DNA from: Marinobacter sp. F4206
GTDB taxonomy: Bacteria; Pseudomonadota; Gammaproteobacteria; Pseudomonadales; Oleiphilaceae
NCBI RefSeq assembly: GCF_019392195.1
Contig: NZ_JAHXKI010000002.1
Coordinates: forward strand, 372,001 to 436,000
DNA length: 64,000 nt
Reading direction: 5' to 3'
Part shown: in pieces, positions 18,470 through 26,231 of the stretch
Position numbering within the stretch: the first letter of the stretch is position 1
Layout: each line of letters opens with the position of its first letter
Program-made: the position numbers and the translations under genes
The notes under the pieces: generated by a model
The model's input: the letters and a program-made list of their open reading frames with translations, nothing else
Databases searched by the model: none
What the model was told of the DNA's origin: nothing

Positions 18470-19186
18470 TTACTGCCATGGGTTGTTCGGGAACACCTTC
18501 AGAATTTCGATTGCATCCAGATCAAAAACAGCCGTAGCAGACTGGTCGAAGCTGTATATCAGTGGCACTTTCACAGGACCACAACTCCGACCTTCAAAAG
18601 GTCGTTTCTCATCCGCCGATTGGGCATTAGAACACAGCCTTTCGATGATTTTTTCTCGTTGGTATTCAATCCGCTCATAACGATTGGGACGATATTCGAT
18701 ATCGGGCTCACCTCCCATCACGCTCAGCAGGTTCGACAAATCGGTCTCACTGAATTTCCGTGCAGCGACTAATGGAGGCTTTTCGCCCGAAAGGATCATT
18801 TCAGCTACGCCCACCGGAATATGCTCGCTAGGGATATGATGCGCCTGAACGACAACAAATCGATCAACAGAGAATACTGCCAGTATAGGCCGATGAGAAT
18901 ATGCATAGTGTAAAGCAAAGAACACTACACAGAATTTGAGCAGGTAGATCACACTGAGATCGTTCAGATAGGCTACGCGATCCGCTTTGTAGACAAACCG
19001 TCCGAGTATGGGCCCCAACACGATCAACAGTGCCACGAATACATAGAATTTGGGCGCAACCTCGAAAAGACTGTAGTAATAGTCCGGGTACCAACTCATC
19101 AAGAGAGTCAGCACCAGGATGCCTAACGTCGCAGTTTCGAGGAAACCTATCAGGATTATGAAGTTCCTTTCCACGAAGAAATTCAC
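18470..19186 (-). CDS. TfpX/TfpZ-like type IV pilin accessory membrane protein
   Basis: 238 residues with three hydrophobic segments in the first half (about 9-31, 46-65, 82-98). Next come HRPILAVFSVDRFVVV and a polar C-terminal half. This layout, with a short DLSVIYLLKF segment before an RPIxxVFxVDRF motif, matches the TfpX/TfpZ group encoded beside pilin genes in Pseudomonas and relatives, where they support pilus assembly of particular pilin types. Assignment rests on pattern memory and on the position two genes from pilA. The GTG start overlaps the upstream stop (GTGA). Confidence 0.72.
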   Translation of the reverse strand: MNFFVERNFIILIGFLETATLGILVLTLLMSWYPDYYYSLFEVAPKFYVFVALLIVLGPILGRFVYKADRVAYLNDLSVIYLLKFCVVFFALHYAYSHRPILAVFSVDRFVVVQAHHIPSEHIPVGVAEMILSGEKPPLVAARKFSETDLSNLLSVMGGEPDIEYRPNRYERIEYQREKIIERLCSNAQSADEKRPFEGRSCGPVKVPLIYSFDQSATAVFDLDAIEILKVFPNNPWQ

Positions 19187-20889
19187 TTCAGAAAACGCTT
19201 ATAACGCACTAACAACCGCTTACCATGCTTACCGGAGAATCCGTCGTTCTCCTGGCAAGCGCTGATAATTTCCTTTAGCTTGGCATCAGCGATCGTGCAA
19301 TCGCCCTGCTCCAGGCATTGGAAAAGGCTGTTAAGGTAATTGAAGTTGTTGTAAGAGAACGGTGCGTTGGCCAGCCGAAAGAGCAACTCGTTGAAATGGC
19401 CGCTTTCCATTTCATAGCCCTCAAGACCCTCCATCATGAGCAGACCGAACAGTCCATCTGTATAACTTTCTCTTAGTTCGGCGCTTTTTCCGAAGTACAG
19501 GGCTGCAGAGTCGAGAGCCTCTTTTTTCTGAGGTGAAGCCTCAAGAGAGCTTGCATAAATTGCATACTGCTTGCCCATACCATAGTTTGCCCTGGGCGAC
19601 TGGGGATGGTTGGAAACTTCACTTACCACATGAAAAACAGGCTCTCCCCAGATTGCTGCTCTAGTCATTGTTGTTATGCCGAAGAAAGCGATGAGACAAA
19701 CTGCAGCAAACGCCCTAACACGAACTGTCTTTTCGGTACCAGTGACCAGACCATAGGCCACAGCAAAGAGGACTGAAAAGCTTGCGAGGTAGTTACGATG
19801 TTCATGCACGAGTTCAAGTGCAAAAACACTAGATTCGAGCAAATGGGCAACCAGAAAAAACAGTACTCCAAAGACGACGACGGGAAATTTCCTGGAGTAA
19901 ATCAGCGCCCCCACCAACGATGCAGCCAGAGTGACTACCGATAGGATCGTTGTCCAGGGCGAAAAAATCGATTTCGATACAACAAAATCGTCATGAAACA
20001 GCCCCAGCGAACTGTTGATCGGCAAAAATATTTGGCCGATGTAATACATGATCACTCTGGCCTCAGTGAACAAACGCTCGCTGAAGGTGAAATCTCGCCT
20101 CCCATAACCGTTCAGGATCCAATCGGGAAACAGAAGGAAGTAAGCAACCACCAGTATTCCGGGAATCAGAACAAAACCAACAAAAGAATACACCAGCGGA
20201 CGGCTAACCCTCTGCTCACCGGCTGCCCGGAATCTCAGAAACAGGAACTCCAAGAGCAGCAGATACGCTGGAAAAAGTACGGCATTCTCCTTACTCGCGA
20301 GAGCAAGCGGCCAGCAAACAACAAAACTGATAACGAAAAGTACGGACCGTGCAACTACCCTCTCCCGTCCAACCAACTGCCTTGCCCTCACGTATGCAAG
20401 CAGACCAAGCAACGTGAAAAGTGCGCTGAGACCGGCCATTCGCTGAACCGGATAGAGCACTGTCGTAAGGTTGATCGGATGCAGAAGCCAAAGCAACATG
20501 ACAAGGAAGGCGAAAAGCCTCCGGCGCGGAATAGGAATTCCGCGAAGGCATTCAGAAAGAGAAAGGGCAATGGCATAGACCGTCACGCCACACAGCACGT
20601 GAATGAAAAGATTAACCAGTTTGAAATAGAAAGGGTCGAATCCAAAGAATACGTAATTGAGCGCAAAACTCAGCATAGCGAGCGGCCGCCCCAGTGGACC
20701 CGCTGTTCCCGAAAATGCAGCGTCCCAGAGCCCCCTGAAACCAAGAGAATCTAGCATGAGGGCCTGATTACTGAGAATATTCCATTCGTCGTCAAAGTAG
20801 AAACCGCCAGAAAGCCCGAGAAGGTAGGCTGCAGCGGTTAAAAGGGCGGCGCACAGAAAATGGAAATAGGTGTTGTTTTGTATCCACAT
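19183..20889 (-). CDS. GT-C membrane glycosyltransferase, probable TfpW-like pilin glycosyltransferase
   Basis: 568 residues with roughly ten or more membrane segments up to about residue 405, then a soluble C-terminal domain of about 160 residues that looks TPR-like. The first extracytoplasmic loop carries an acidic FYFDDEWNIL (Asp33-Asp34), a typical GT-C catalytic signature for polyprenyl-phosphate-sugar donors. HPINLTTVLYPVQRMAGL and KLVNLFIHVL fit PMT-like transferases. Placement directly downstream of pilA recalls TfpW of some Pseudomonas strains, which glycosylates pilin. The ATG start lies only three bases beyond the T-run of the pilA terminator and lacks a Shine-Dalgarno sequence. 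Confidence 0.75.
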   Translation of the reverse strand: MWIQNNTYFHFLCAALLTAAAYLLGLSGGFYFDDEWNILSNQALMLDSLGFRGLWDAAFSGTAGPLGRPLAMLSFALNYVFFGFDPFYFKLVNLFIHVLCGVTVYAIALSLSECLRGIPIPRRRLFAFLVMLLWLLHPINLTTVLYPVQRMAGLSALFTLLGLLAYVRARQLVGRERVVARSVLFVISFVVCWPLALASKENAVLFPAYLLLLEFLFLRFRAAGEQRVSRPLVYSFVGFVLIPGILVVAYFLLFPDWILNGYGRRDFTFSERLFTEARVIMYYIGQIFLPINSSLGLFHDDFVVSKSIFSPWTTILSVVTLAASLVGALIYSRKFPVVVFGVLFFLVAHLLESSVFALELVHEHRNYLASFSVLFAVAYGLVTGTEKTVRVRAFAAVCLIAFFGITTMTRAAIWGEPVFHVVSEVSNHPQSPRANYGMGKQYAIYASSLEASPQKKEALDSAALYFGKSAELRESYTDGLFGLLMMEGLEGYEMESGHFNELLFRLANAPFSYNNFNYLNSLFQCLEQGDCTIADAKLKEIISACQENDGFSGKHGKRLLVRYKRFLK

Positions 20890-20892
20890 AAT

Positions 20893-20916
20893 AAAAAAAG
20901 CGCCCGAAGGCGCTTT
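20893..20916 (-). terminator. Intrinsic terminator downstream of pilA
   Basis: On the minus strand a perfect seven-base-pair stem AAGCGCC/GGCGCTT closes a TTCG tetraloop and is followed by seven T residues. The T-run ends just before the start codon of the next gene on the same strand (ATG at 20889), so readthrough must control that gene unless a separate promoter exists. Confidence 0.9.
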
Positions 20917-20948
20917 CTCCTGTCCTCTAAGATCAGACTTAGTCTAAC

Positions 20949-21392
20949 TTAGCGGCAGTTGGAAGGGAGGTATTTAGCGTCGATGGAATCAGCAGCACAC
21001 ACCCACTGAACACCAGTGGAAGCGCCAGTACCAGTCAGAGTAAAAGTATCGCCGGCAGATGTATCGCCACCGAGAGCCTTGATCGCCATTGCAATCTCAC
21101 CTTCGGTCTGGCTGTTACGAGTGTATGTCATAGACTGAACAACATCTGTCGTTGCGTAGCTCGCTGCAGTATCCAGACCAGCAGTCGCTTGGTCGGCAGG
21201 CATGGAGCCTTCAGAGATATAGTACTCAGAAATCGCAGTCTTGGCCTGAGAGGCGATGGACATCGCTTCAGTGACTTTCGCACGGATGGTGTAATCCTGG
21301 TAAGCCGGGATCGCAACCGCAGCCAGAATACCGATGATCGCTACAACGATCATAAGTTCGATCAAAGTAAAACCCTGTTGTGCTTTTTTCAT
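20949..21392 (-). CDS. pilA: Type IV major pilin PilA
   Basis: 147 residues. A six-residue basic leader plus Gly7 precedes [17 protein letters not shown], so PilD cleavage after Gly7 exposes Phe8, which is N-methylated. Glu12 is the conserved Glu5 of mature pilin. A two-cysteine C-terminal D-loop (Cys132, Cys146) ends the protein. The open frame extends 63 codons further upstream, but GGAG six bases before the ATG at 21392 and the leader position fix the start. It is transcribed from a sigma-54 promoter at 21450-21465 and divergent from pilB. Neighbouring genes suggest that this pilin is glycosylated. Confidence 0.97.
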   Translation of the reverse strand: MKKAQQGFTLIELMIVVAIIGILAAVAIPAYQDYTIRAKVTEAMSIASQAKTAISEYYISEGSMPADQATAGLDTAASYATTDVVQSMTYTRNSQTEGEIAMAIKALGGDTSAGDTFTLTGTGASTGVQWVCAADSIDAKYLPSNCR

Positions 21393-21449
21393 GCTTGCCT
21401 CCAATTTTTCTCGGTTTTGCCCCTCGCCAGAGCGGCTTGCCAGACAATT

Positions 21450-21465
21450 TGCACTCATCATGCCA
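21450..21465 (-). promoter_or_regulatory. Sigma-54 (-24/-12) promoter of pilA
   Basis: Minus-strand reading TGGCATGATGAGTGCA. GG and GC dinucleotides are separated by exactly ten bases, close to consensus TGGCACG-N4-TTGC. It lies 58 bases upstream of the pilA ATG. Pseudomonas pilA is known to use RpoN with PilR, and rpoN is in this window at 57832. Confidence 0.88.
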
Positions 21466-21572
21466 AAAATAGAAATATATTTTTTTCTCTTTTTTTTCAT
21501 AACCTTAAGAACAAACCCACAAATAAACAGAGTGATTCGCACACCCGAACCACTAACCCGAATTGTCATCAA

Positions 21573-21589
21573 GTGACGCATTTCGTCAC
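21573..21589. promoter_or_regulatory. Inverted repeat, possible PilR or other activator site
   Basis: GTGACG-CATTT-CGTCAC is a perfect six-base dyad about 108 bases upstream of the sigma-54 core of pilA. The spacing suits an enhancer-binding protein. It does not obviously match a documented PilR consensus, so the identity of the binder is inference. Confidence 0.4.
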
Positions 21590-21732
21590 ATCAACCCGAG
21601 TACGGAGCAACTCTCTACAGCCTTGTACGGTACACATTAATAAACTTTCAAAAGCTATTCGCTCCATCTAAACTCTGACCTATTAATTTTGAAACCATGT
21701 TTCAGCCACTTAGCAGATTTCCTTGTTTTCTT

Positions 21733-23448
21733 ATGGCAACTAACAAAAGCAGCATCACTCTCACCGGACTGGCCAGACGCTTTGTTGAGGACGGCATTCT
21801 CGACGAACAAGTGGCCAAAGACGCGTTCCTTCAGGCTTCGCAAAACCGCATCCCACTCATTACATACCTGAGTCAGAATGAGCTGGCAGACAGTGCCAAA
21901 CTGGCCTTTTCCGCAGCGATGGAGTTCGGGACGTCCGTACTCGATCTGGACGCATTTGCATCTGAAATGCTCCCTGAGCAGTTAGTCGATGAAAAGCTGC
22001 TTCGAAAGCACAATGTCTTGCCACTCTATAAGCGCGGCAACCGGCTGTTTATTGGCGTATCGGATCCAACCAACATCCAGGCTCTTGATGAGATCAAATT
22101 CAACACTGGACTCAGCACCGATGCCATTCTGGTGGACGATGCCAAGCTCAGGGTAGCTATCGAAAAGTATCTTGAATCTCACGATACTTCGATGGGAGAT
22201 CTCGAAGATGCTGACTTAGAGGGCGTAGAAACAGAGGGTGGCGACCAAGATGATGACAACTCAGTATCCGCTCATGAAGTAGACGACGCGCCGATTGTAA
22301 AATACGTCAACAAAATGCTTCTGGACGCCATTCGTGGGGGCGCTTCAGATGTGCATTTTGAACCCTATGAAAAGGTCTATCGGGTGCGATACCGGACAGA
22401 CGGCATCCTCAAGGAAGTCTCTCGACCCTCTATCAAACTAGCACCCAAGATCTCTGCTCGCGTGAAGATCATGTCACAGCTGGACATTTCTGAACGGCGC
22501 ATCCCCCAGGATGGCCGGATCAAAATGAAGCTGTCGAAAACAAAGGCAATCGATTTCCGCGTTAACACGCTCCCAACGCTTTGGGGGGAAAAGATCGTTC
22601 TGCGAATCTTGGACCCCAGCCAGGCCAAGCTAGGCATTGACGTCCTCGGCTACGAAGACGATCAAAAACAAATGTATATGGAAGCCTTGGAACAACCTCA
22701 AGGCATGATTCTAGTTACGGGGCCTACGGGGTCAGGAAAAACGGTGTCCCTGTATACGGGCCTTAACATACTCAACACCGCTGAGCGCAATATTTCGACA
22801 GCCGAGGACCCTGCCGAAATCAACCTGGAAGGCATAAACCAGGTTAATGTGAATAATAAAGTCGGCCTGGGCTTTGCGGAAGCACTCAGGGCATTTCTTC
22901 GTCAGGACCCTGATGTCATCATGGTCGGGGAAATCCGGGATCTTGAAACGGCCAACATTGCCATTAAAGCCGCACAGACCGGACACCTCGTTCTATCGAC
23001 TCTGCATACCAACAGCGCGGCCGAAACTCTCACCCGAATGATGAACATGGGGGTGCCCGCCTTTAATATCGCCACATCAGTCAGTCTGATCATCGCACAA
23101 CGACTTGGCCGACGACTCTGCAACAGCTGCAAACAGCCCGCAGACATCCCCAAGGACGTGCTTTTGGCTGAAGGGTTCACACAAGAACAAATTGATACAG
23201 GCTTCACGTTGTACCGCCCCAAGGGCTGTGATAAATGCAATGGAGGATATAAAGGCCGCGTCGGGATTTACGAGGTGGTAAACATCACTGATGAGTTGGC
23301 AAACATGATTATGGAAGAAGCCAGTTCCATCAAAATTGCAAAACAGGCTCAGGCGGAAGGTTTCCGGAACCTACGGCAGTCGGCGCTCCTTAAAGTGATT
23401 CAGGGAGTGACAAGCCTTGAAGAAGCCAACCGCGTGACGAAGGATTAA
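21733..23448 (+). CDS. pilB: Type IV pilus extension ATPase PilB
   Basis: 571 residues from the ATG at 21733 (MATNKSSITLTGLARR). The N-terminal MshEN/T2SSE_N domain spans about 1-180. The ATPase domain has Walker A GPTGSGKT near 330, Walker B with DPDVIMVGEIRD near 391, and TGHLVLSTLHTN. Four cysteines (CNSC near 463, CDKC near 498) form the zinc site. It powers pilin polymerisation at the inner membrane. An upstream ATG at 21697 would add 12 residues not found at the usual N-terminus. Neither start has a good Shine-Dalgarno sequence. It heads pilB-pilC, two bases apart. Confidence 0.96.
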   Translation: MATNKSSITLTGLARRFVEDGILDEQVAKDAFLQASQNRIPLITYLSQNELADSAKLAFSAAMEFGTSVLDLDAFASEMLPEQLVDEKLLRKHNVLPLYKRGNRLFIGVSDPTNIQALDEIKFNTGLSTDAILVDDAKLRVAIEKYLESHDTSMGDLEDADLEGVETEGGDQDDDNSVSAHEVDDAPIVKYVNKMLLDAIRGGASDVHFEPYEKVYRVRYRTDGILKEVSRPSIKLAPKISARVKIMSQLDISERRIPQDGRIKMKLSKTKAIDFRVNTLPTLWGEKIVLRILDPSQAKLGIDVLGYEDDQKQMYMEALEQPQGMILVTGPTGSGKTVSLYTGLNILNTAERNISTAEDPAEINLEGINQVNVNNKVGLGFAEALRAFLRQDPDVIMVGEIRDLETANIAIKAAQTGHLVLSTLHTNSAAETLTRMMNMGVPAFNIATSVSLIIAQRLGRRLCNSCKQPADIPKDVLLAEGFTQEQIDTGFTLYRPKGCDKCNGGYKGRVGIYEVVNITDELANMIMEEASSIKIAKQAQAEGFRNLRQSALLKVIQGVTSLEEANRVTKD

Positions 23449-23450
23449 GC

Positions 23451-24668
23451 ATGGCAGAGAAAGCGCAAAAGCTGGAATCGTACGTTTGGGAAGGTAAGGA
23501 TCGAAAAGGAAACAAATCAAAGGGCGAACTTACCGGGCCAAGCCTTGCCCTTGTGAAGGCGCAACTGCGCAAACAGGGGATTATTCCAGACAAAGTAAAG
23601 AAAAAACCCAAGCCTTTGTTTGGGGGTAGCAAAAAGATAACGCCCTTTGATATTGCGATGTTGACCCGCCAGCTCGCTACCATGATGAAGGCAGGCGTGC
23701 CGCTGGTGCAAAGCTTCGATATCGTTTCCGATGGTCTGGAGAACAAGGGGCTTCAGGAGCTTGTAATTCTTATAAGAAACGACATTTCATCCGGTACAAG
23801 TTTCGCAGGCTCACTCAGAAAGCACCCAAAATACTTTGACGACCTGTACTGCAACTTGGTGGATTCGGGTGAAAAGGCCGGCGCACTCGAACAGATGCTC
23901 GACCGGATTGCCACTTATCTTGAAAAAACTGAGATACTGAAAAAGAAGGTCAAAAAGGCGATGACTTATCCGATCGCCGTCGTGGTAGTTGCGATCATCG
24001 TAACCGCAATCCTTCTTGTTAAGGTAGTGCCACAGTTCGAAAACCTTTTCCAGGATTTTGGAGCGGACCTACCCGTTTTCACCCAGTTTGTTATCCGTAT
24101 ATCCGAATGGATGCAAGAATGGTGGTTTATCGTTTTACTTGGAATAGTGGGTGCAATTTTCCTCTTTAAAGAATCGCGCCAAAGGTCGCCAAAATTCTCC
24201 GATCTTGTTGATAAATACATGCTTAAAATCCCCATTATGGGCGAAATTCTGGATAAGTCTGCTGTTGCAAAATTTGGCAGGGTTCTCTCAACCACGTTTG
24301 CATCCGGTGTCCCCCTTGTCGATGCATTGGATTCAGTGGCCGGCGCAACGGGAAATGCCGTGTACCGCGATGCCATCATGAACATAAAAACTGATGTTTC
24401 TAGCGGCACCCAGCTGCAAGCTTCAATGCGACAACAAGATCTTTTCCCGGTGATGGCAGTGCAGCTGACGGCCATTGGTGAGGAATCGGGCAATCTGGAC
24501 GAAATGCTTGAAAAGGTTGCGGATCATTATGAAGGTGTCGTTGATGACATGGTTGATAACCTGACAGCTTTAATGGAGCCGATGATCATGGCTGTCCTTG
24601 GCGTTCTTGTTGGGGGCCTCATTATTGCCATGTACTTGCCAATCTTCCAGATGGGCCAGGTGGTCTAA
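23451..24668 (+). CDS. pilC: Type IV pilus inner-membrane platform protein PilC
   Basis: 405 residues, standard for PilC. Two T2SSF domains (about 70-195 and 270-395) are each followed by membrane segments, three in all: near 170-190, 220-240 and a C-terminal one ending in GGLIIAMYLPIFQMGQVV. The motifs LATMMKAGVPLVQSFDI and the second-domain TFASGVPLVDALDSV are typical. It couples PilB to the pilin fibre. It begins two bases after pilB. Confidence 0.96.
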   Translation: MAEKAQKLESYVWEGKDRKGNKSKGELTGPSLALVKAQLRKQGIIPDKVKKKPKPLFGGSKKITPFDIAMLTRQLATMMKAGVPLVQSFDIVSDGLENKGLQELVILIRNDISSGTSFAGSLRKHPKYFDDLYCNLVDSGEKAGALEQMLDRIATYLEKTEILKKKVKKAMTYPIAVVVVAIIVTAILLVKVVPQFENLFQDFGADLPVFTQFVIRISEWMQEWWFIVLLGIVGAIFLFKESRQRSPKFSDLVDKYMLKIPIMGEILDKSAVAKFGRVLSTTFASGVPLVDALDSVAGATGNAVYRDAIMNIKTDVSSGTQLQASMRQQDLFPVMAVQLTAIGEESGNLDEMLEKVADHYEGVVDDMVDNLTALMEPMIMAVLGVLVGGLIIAMYLPIFQMGQVV

Positions 24669-24696
24669 GACACACCAACTTTTGCAAACTCCAAGT

Positions 24697-24735
24697 CAGG
24701 TCAGATCACCAGAATCTGGCCTGGCTTTGCTTTAT
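24697..24735 (+). terminator. Terminator-like hairpin between pilC and pilD
   Basis: A ten-pair stem (CAGGTCAGAT with ATCTGGCCTG, one G-T wobble) closes a seven-base loop and is followed by a T-rich GCTTTGCTTTATT tail. The tail is interrupted, so termination is probably partial, setting lower pilD expression. Confidence 0.6.
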
Positions 24736-24752
24736 TAGATTCAGGATACTCC

Positions 24753-25628
24753 ATGCCATCACTCGAAACCTATCTAGCCACGCCCTGGCTACTCTATCTC
24801 TCTGTCATTCTGGTTTCCCTCTGCATCGGCAGCTTCCTGAACGTCGTCATCCTGCGCCTCCCCAAAATGATGCATCAGGACTGGCGCTGTCAGTGCGAAG
24901 AGTTTCTTGAAGTACCAGAGAAACAGAGAAAATCTGAAGAACAGATTACCCTTTCCAAGCCCGCATCCACCTGCCCATCTTGTGGCCACAGCATCCGCGC
25001 CTGGGAAAACATTCCGGTCATCAGCTACCTGGTATTAGGCGGCAAGTGTGCCTCTTGCAAAACCGGGATATCGCCTCGCTATCCGATCATTGAAGCGGTA
25101 ACCGCCCTGCTCTCCGCTGGCACCATTGCTTTTCTCGGCCCTTCAGAGGCAGCACTCTGGGCCTTGCTGCTGGTTTGGTCGCTGATCGCACTAACCGTTA
25201 TTGATTTCGACACCCAGCTCCTGCCGGACAACATCACCTTGCCCCTGATGTGGCTCGGCCTCGTGCTCAATTACTTCGGCGTGCTGACCGATTTCAACAG
25301 CGCATTCTGGGGCGCAGTGGCAGGCTATTTGTCATTGTGGTCGGTTTACTGGTTGTTCAAGCTGGTTACCGGCAAAGAAGGCATGGGCCATGGCGACTTC
25401 AAACTGTTGGCGGCGCTCGGGGCCTGGCTTGGCTGGCAGCTGCTACCCGCTGTCATTCTTCTCTCGTCCGTAGTCGGCGCCGTGGTCGGTATCAGCCTGA
25501 TGGTCTTCAAGAAGCATGGCCGGGAGGTTCCTATTCCGTTCGGGCCCTATCTGGCGGCTGCCGGCTTGCTTTGCCTGTGGTTCGGCACTGAAATCCAGCG
25601 TTTCTGGTTCGGCTTCCTGGGTGTGTGA
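24753..25628 (+). CDS. pilD: Prepilin peptidase / N-methyltransferase PilD
   Basis: 291 residues. The N-terminal cytoplasmic methyltransferase region carries zinc-type cysteine pairs Cys74-Cys77 and Cys99-Cys102, followed by several membrane segments. Catalytic aspartates of the GXGD-type protease lie in DFDTQLLPD (151-159) and GMGHGDFKLL (Asp215). It cleaves pilin leaders after glycine and methylates the new N-terminus, also for type II secretion pseudopilins. Two extra cysteines (46, 48) precede the canonical pairs. It is followed three bases later by coaE. Confidence 0.96.
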   Translation: MPSLETYLATPWLLYLSVILVSLCIGSFLNVVILRLPKMMHQDWRCQCEEFLEVPEKQRKSEEQITLSKPASTCPSCGHSIRAWENIPVISYLVLGGKCASCKTGISPRYPIIEAVTALLSAGTIAFLGPSEAALWALLLVWSLIALTVIDFDTQLLPDNITLPLMWLGLVLNYFGVLTDFNSAFWGAVAGYLSLWSVYWLFKLVTGKEGMGHGDFKLLAALGAWLGWQLLPAVILLSSVVGAVVGISLMVFKKHGREVPIPFGPYLAAAGLLCLWFGTEIQRFWFGFLGV

Positions 25629-25631
25629 TCG

Positions 25632-26231
25632 ATGACAATTGTGGGTCTCACCGGCGGAATCGGTTCCGGTAAATCAACCGTCGTCAGGATGTTTGGCGAT
25701 CTTGGCATTCACTGGGTGGATGCCGACGATGTCGCCCGAGAAGTCGTGGAACCGGGCACCCCCGCGCTCAAGGCCATTGCCGAGCACTTTGGTCCGGACA
25801 TTCTGACCGGAGACGGTGCGCTGGACCGGGCTCAACTTCGCAAGATTGTCTTCGAGACGCCGGAAGAACGGGCATGGCTTGAGGCGCTGCTGCATCCCGT
25901 CATCCGTGAGGAGCTAGTTCGGCAGTTGACGCCGGATAATTACACACAGCCCTACACTCTCTTGGTCTCTCCCCTGCTGTTCGAAACCAATCAGCACCAG
26001 TTGGTTGATCGTGCCATTGTGGTCGACGTCCCTGTCGAGGTTCAGATTGATCGCACCATGTCCCGCGACACCAATTCCCGGGACCAGGTGGAGCGCATTA
26101 TTGCCGCGCAGATGCCAAGGGAAGAGCGCCTTGCCAGGGCCGACGCTATAATTGATAACAACCGCCCGATTGATGACGTGGAGCGTCAGGTCCGTGACTT
26201 ACACAAAAGGATTTTGGTGGATTTTGTCTGA
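25632..26231 (+). CDS. coaE: Dephospho-CoA kinase CoaE
   Basis: 199 residues. P-loop GGIGSGKS at 8-15, then WVDADDVAREVV and the LLFETNQ segment, all typical of CoaE. It phosphorylates dephospho-CoA, the last step of CoA synthesis. The pilD-coaE order is widespread in gammaproteobacteria. Usually yacG follows directly, but here yacG lies about 4.3 kb further on. Confidence 0.96.
   Translation: MTIVGLTGGIGSGKSTVVRMFGDLGIHWVDADDVAREVVEPGTPALKAIAEHFGPDILTGDGALDRAQLRKIVFETPEERAWLEALLHPVIREELVRQLTPDNYTQPYTLLVSPLLFETNQHQLVDRAIVVDVPVEVQIDRTMSRDTNSRDQVERIIAAQMPREERLARADAIIDNNRPIDDVERQVRDLHKRILVDFV

Larger units (their letters stand above)
21393..21732. other. pilA-pilB divergent intergenic region
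   Basis: 340 bases containing the pilA sigma-54 promoter (21450-21465) and a perfect dyad GTGACG-N5-CGTCAC at 21573-21589, about 108 bases upstream of the promoter and so at typical enhancer distance. The pilB side is A/T rich without a recognisable Shine-Dalgarno sequence. An in-frame ATG at 21697 is present but not preferred as the pilB start. Confidence 0.7.

Noticed and set aside
19993..20754. 253-codon plus-strand open frame opposite the GT-C gene
   Set aside because: Lys, Gln and Arg rich, low-complexity product that mirrors hydrophobic codons of the membrane protein.
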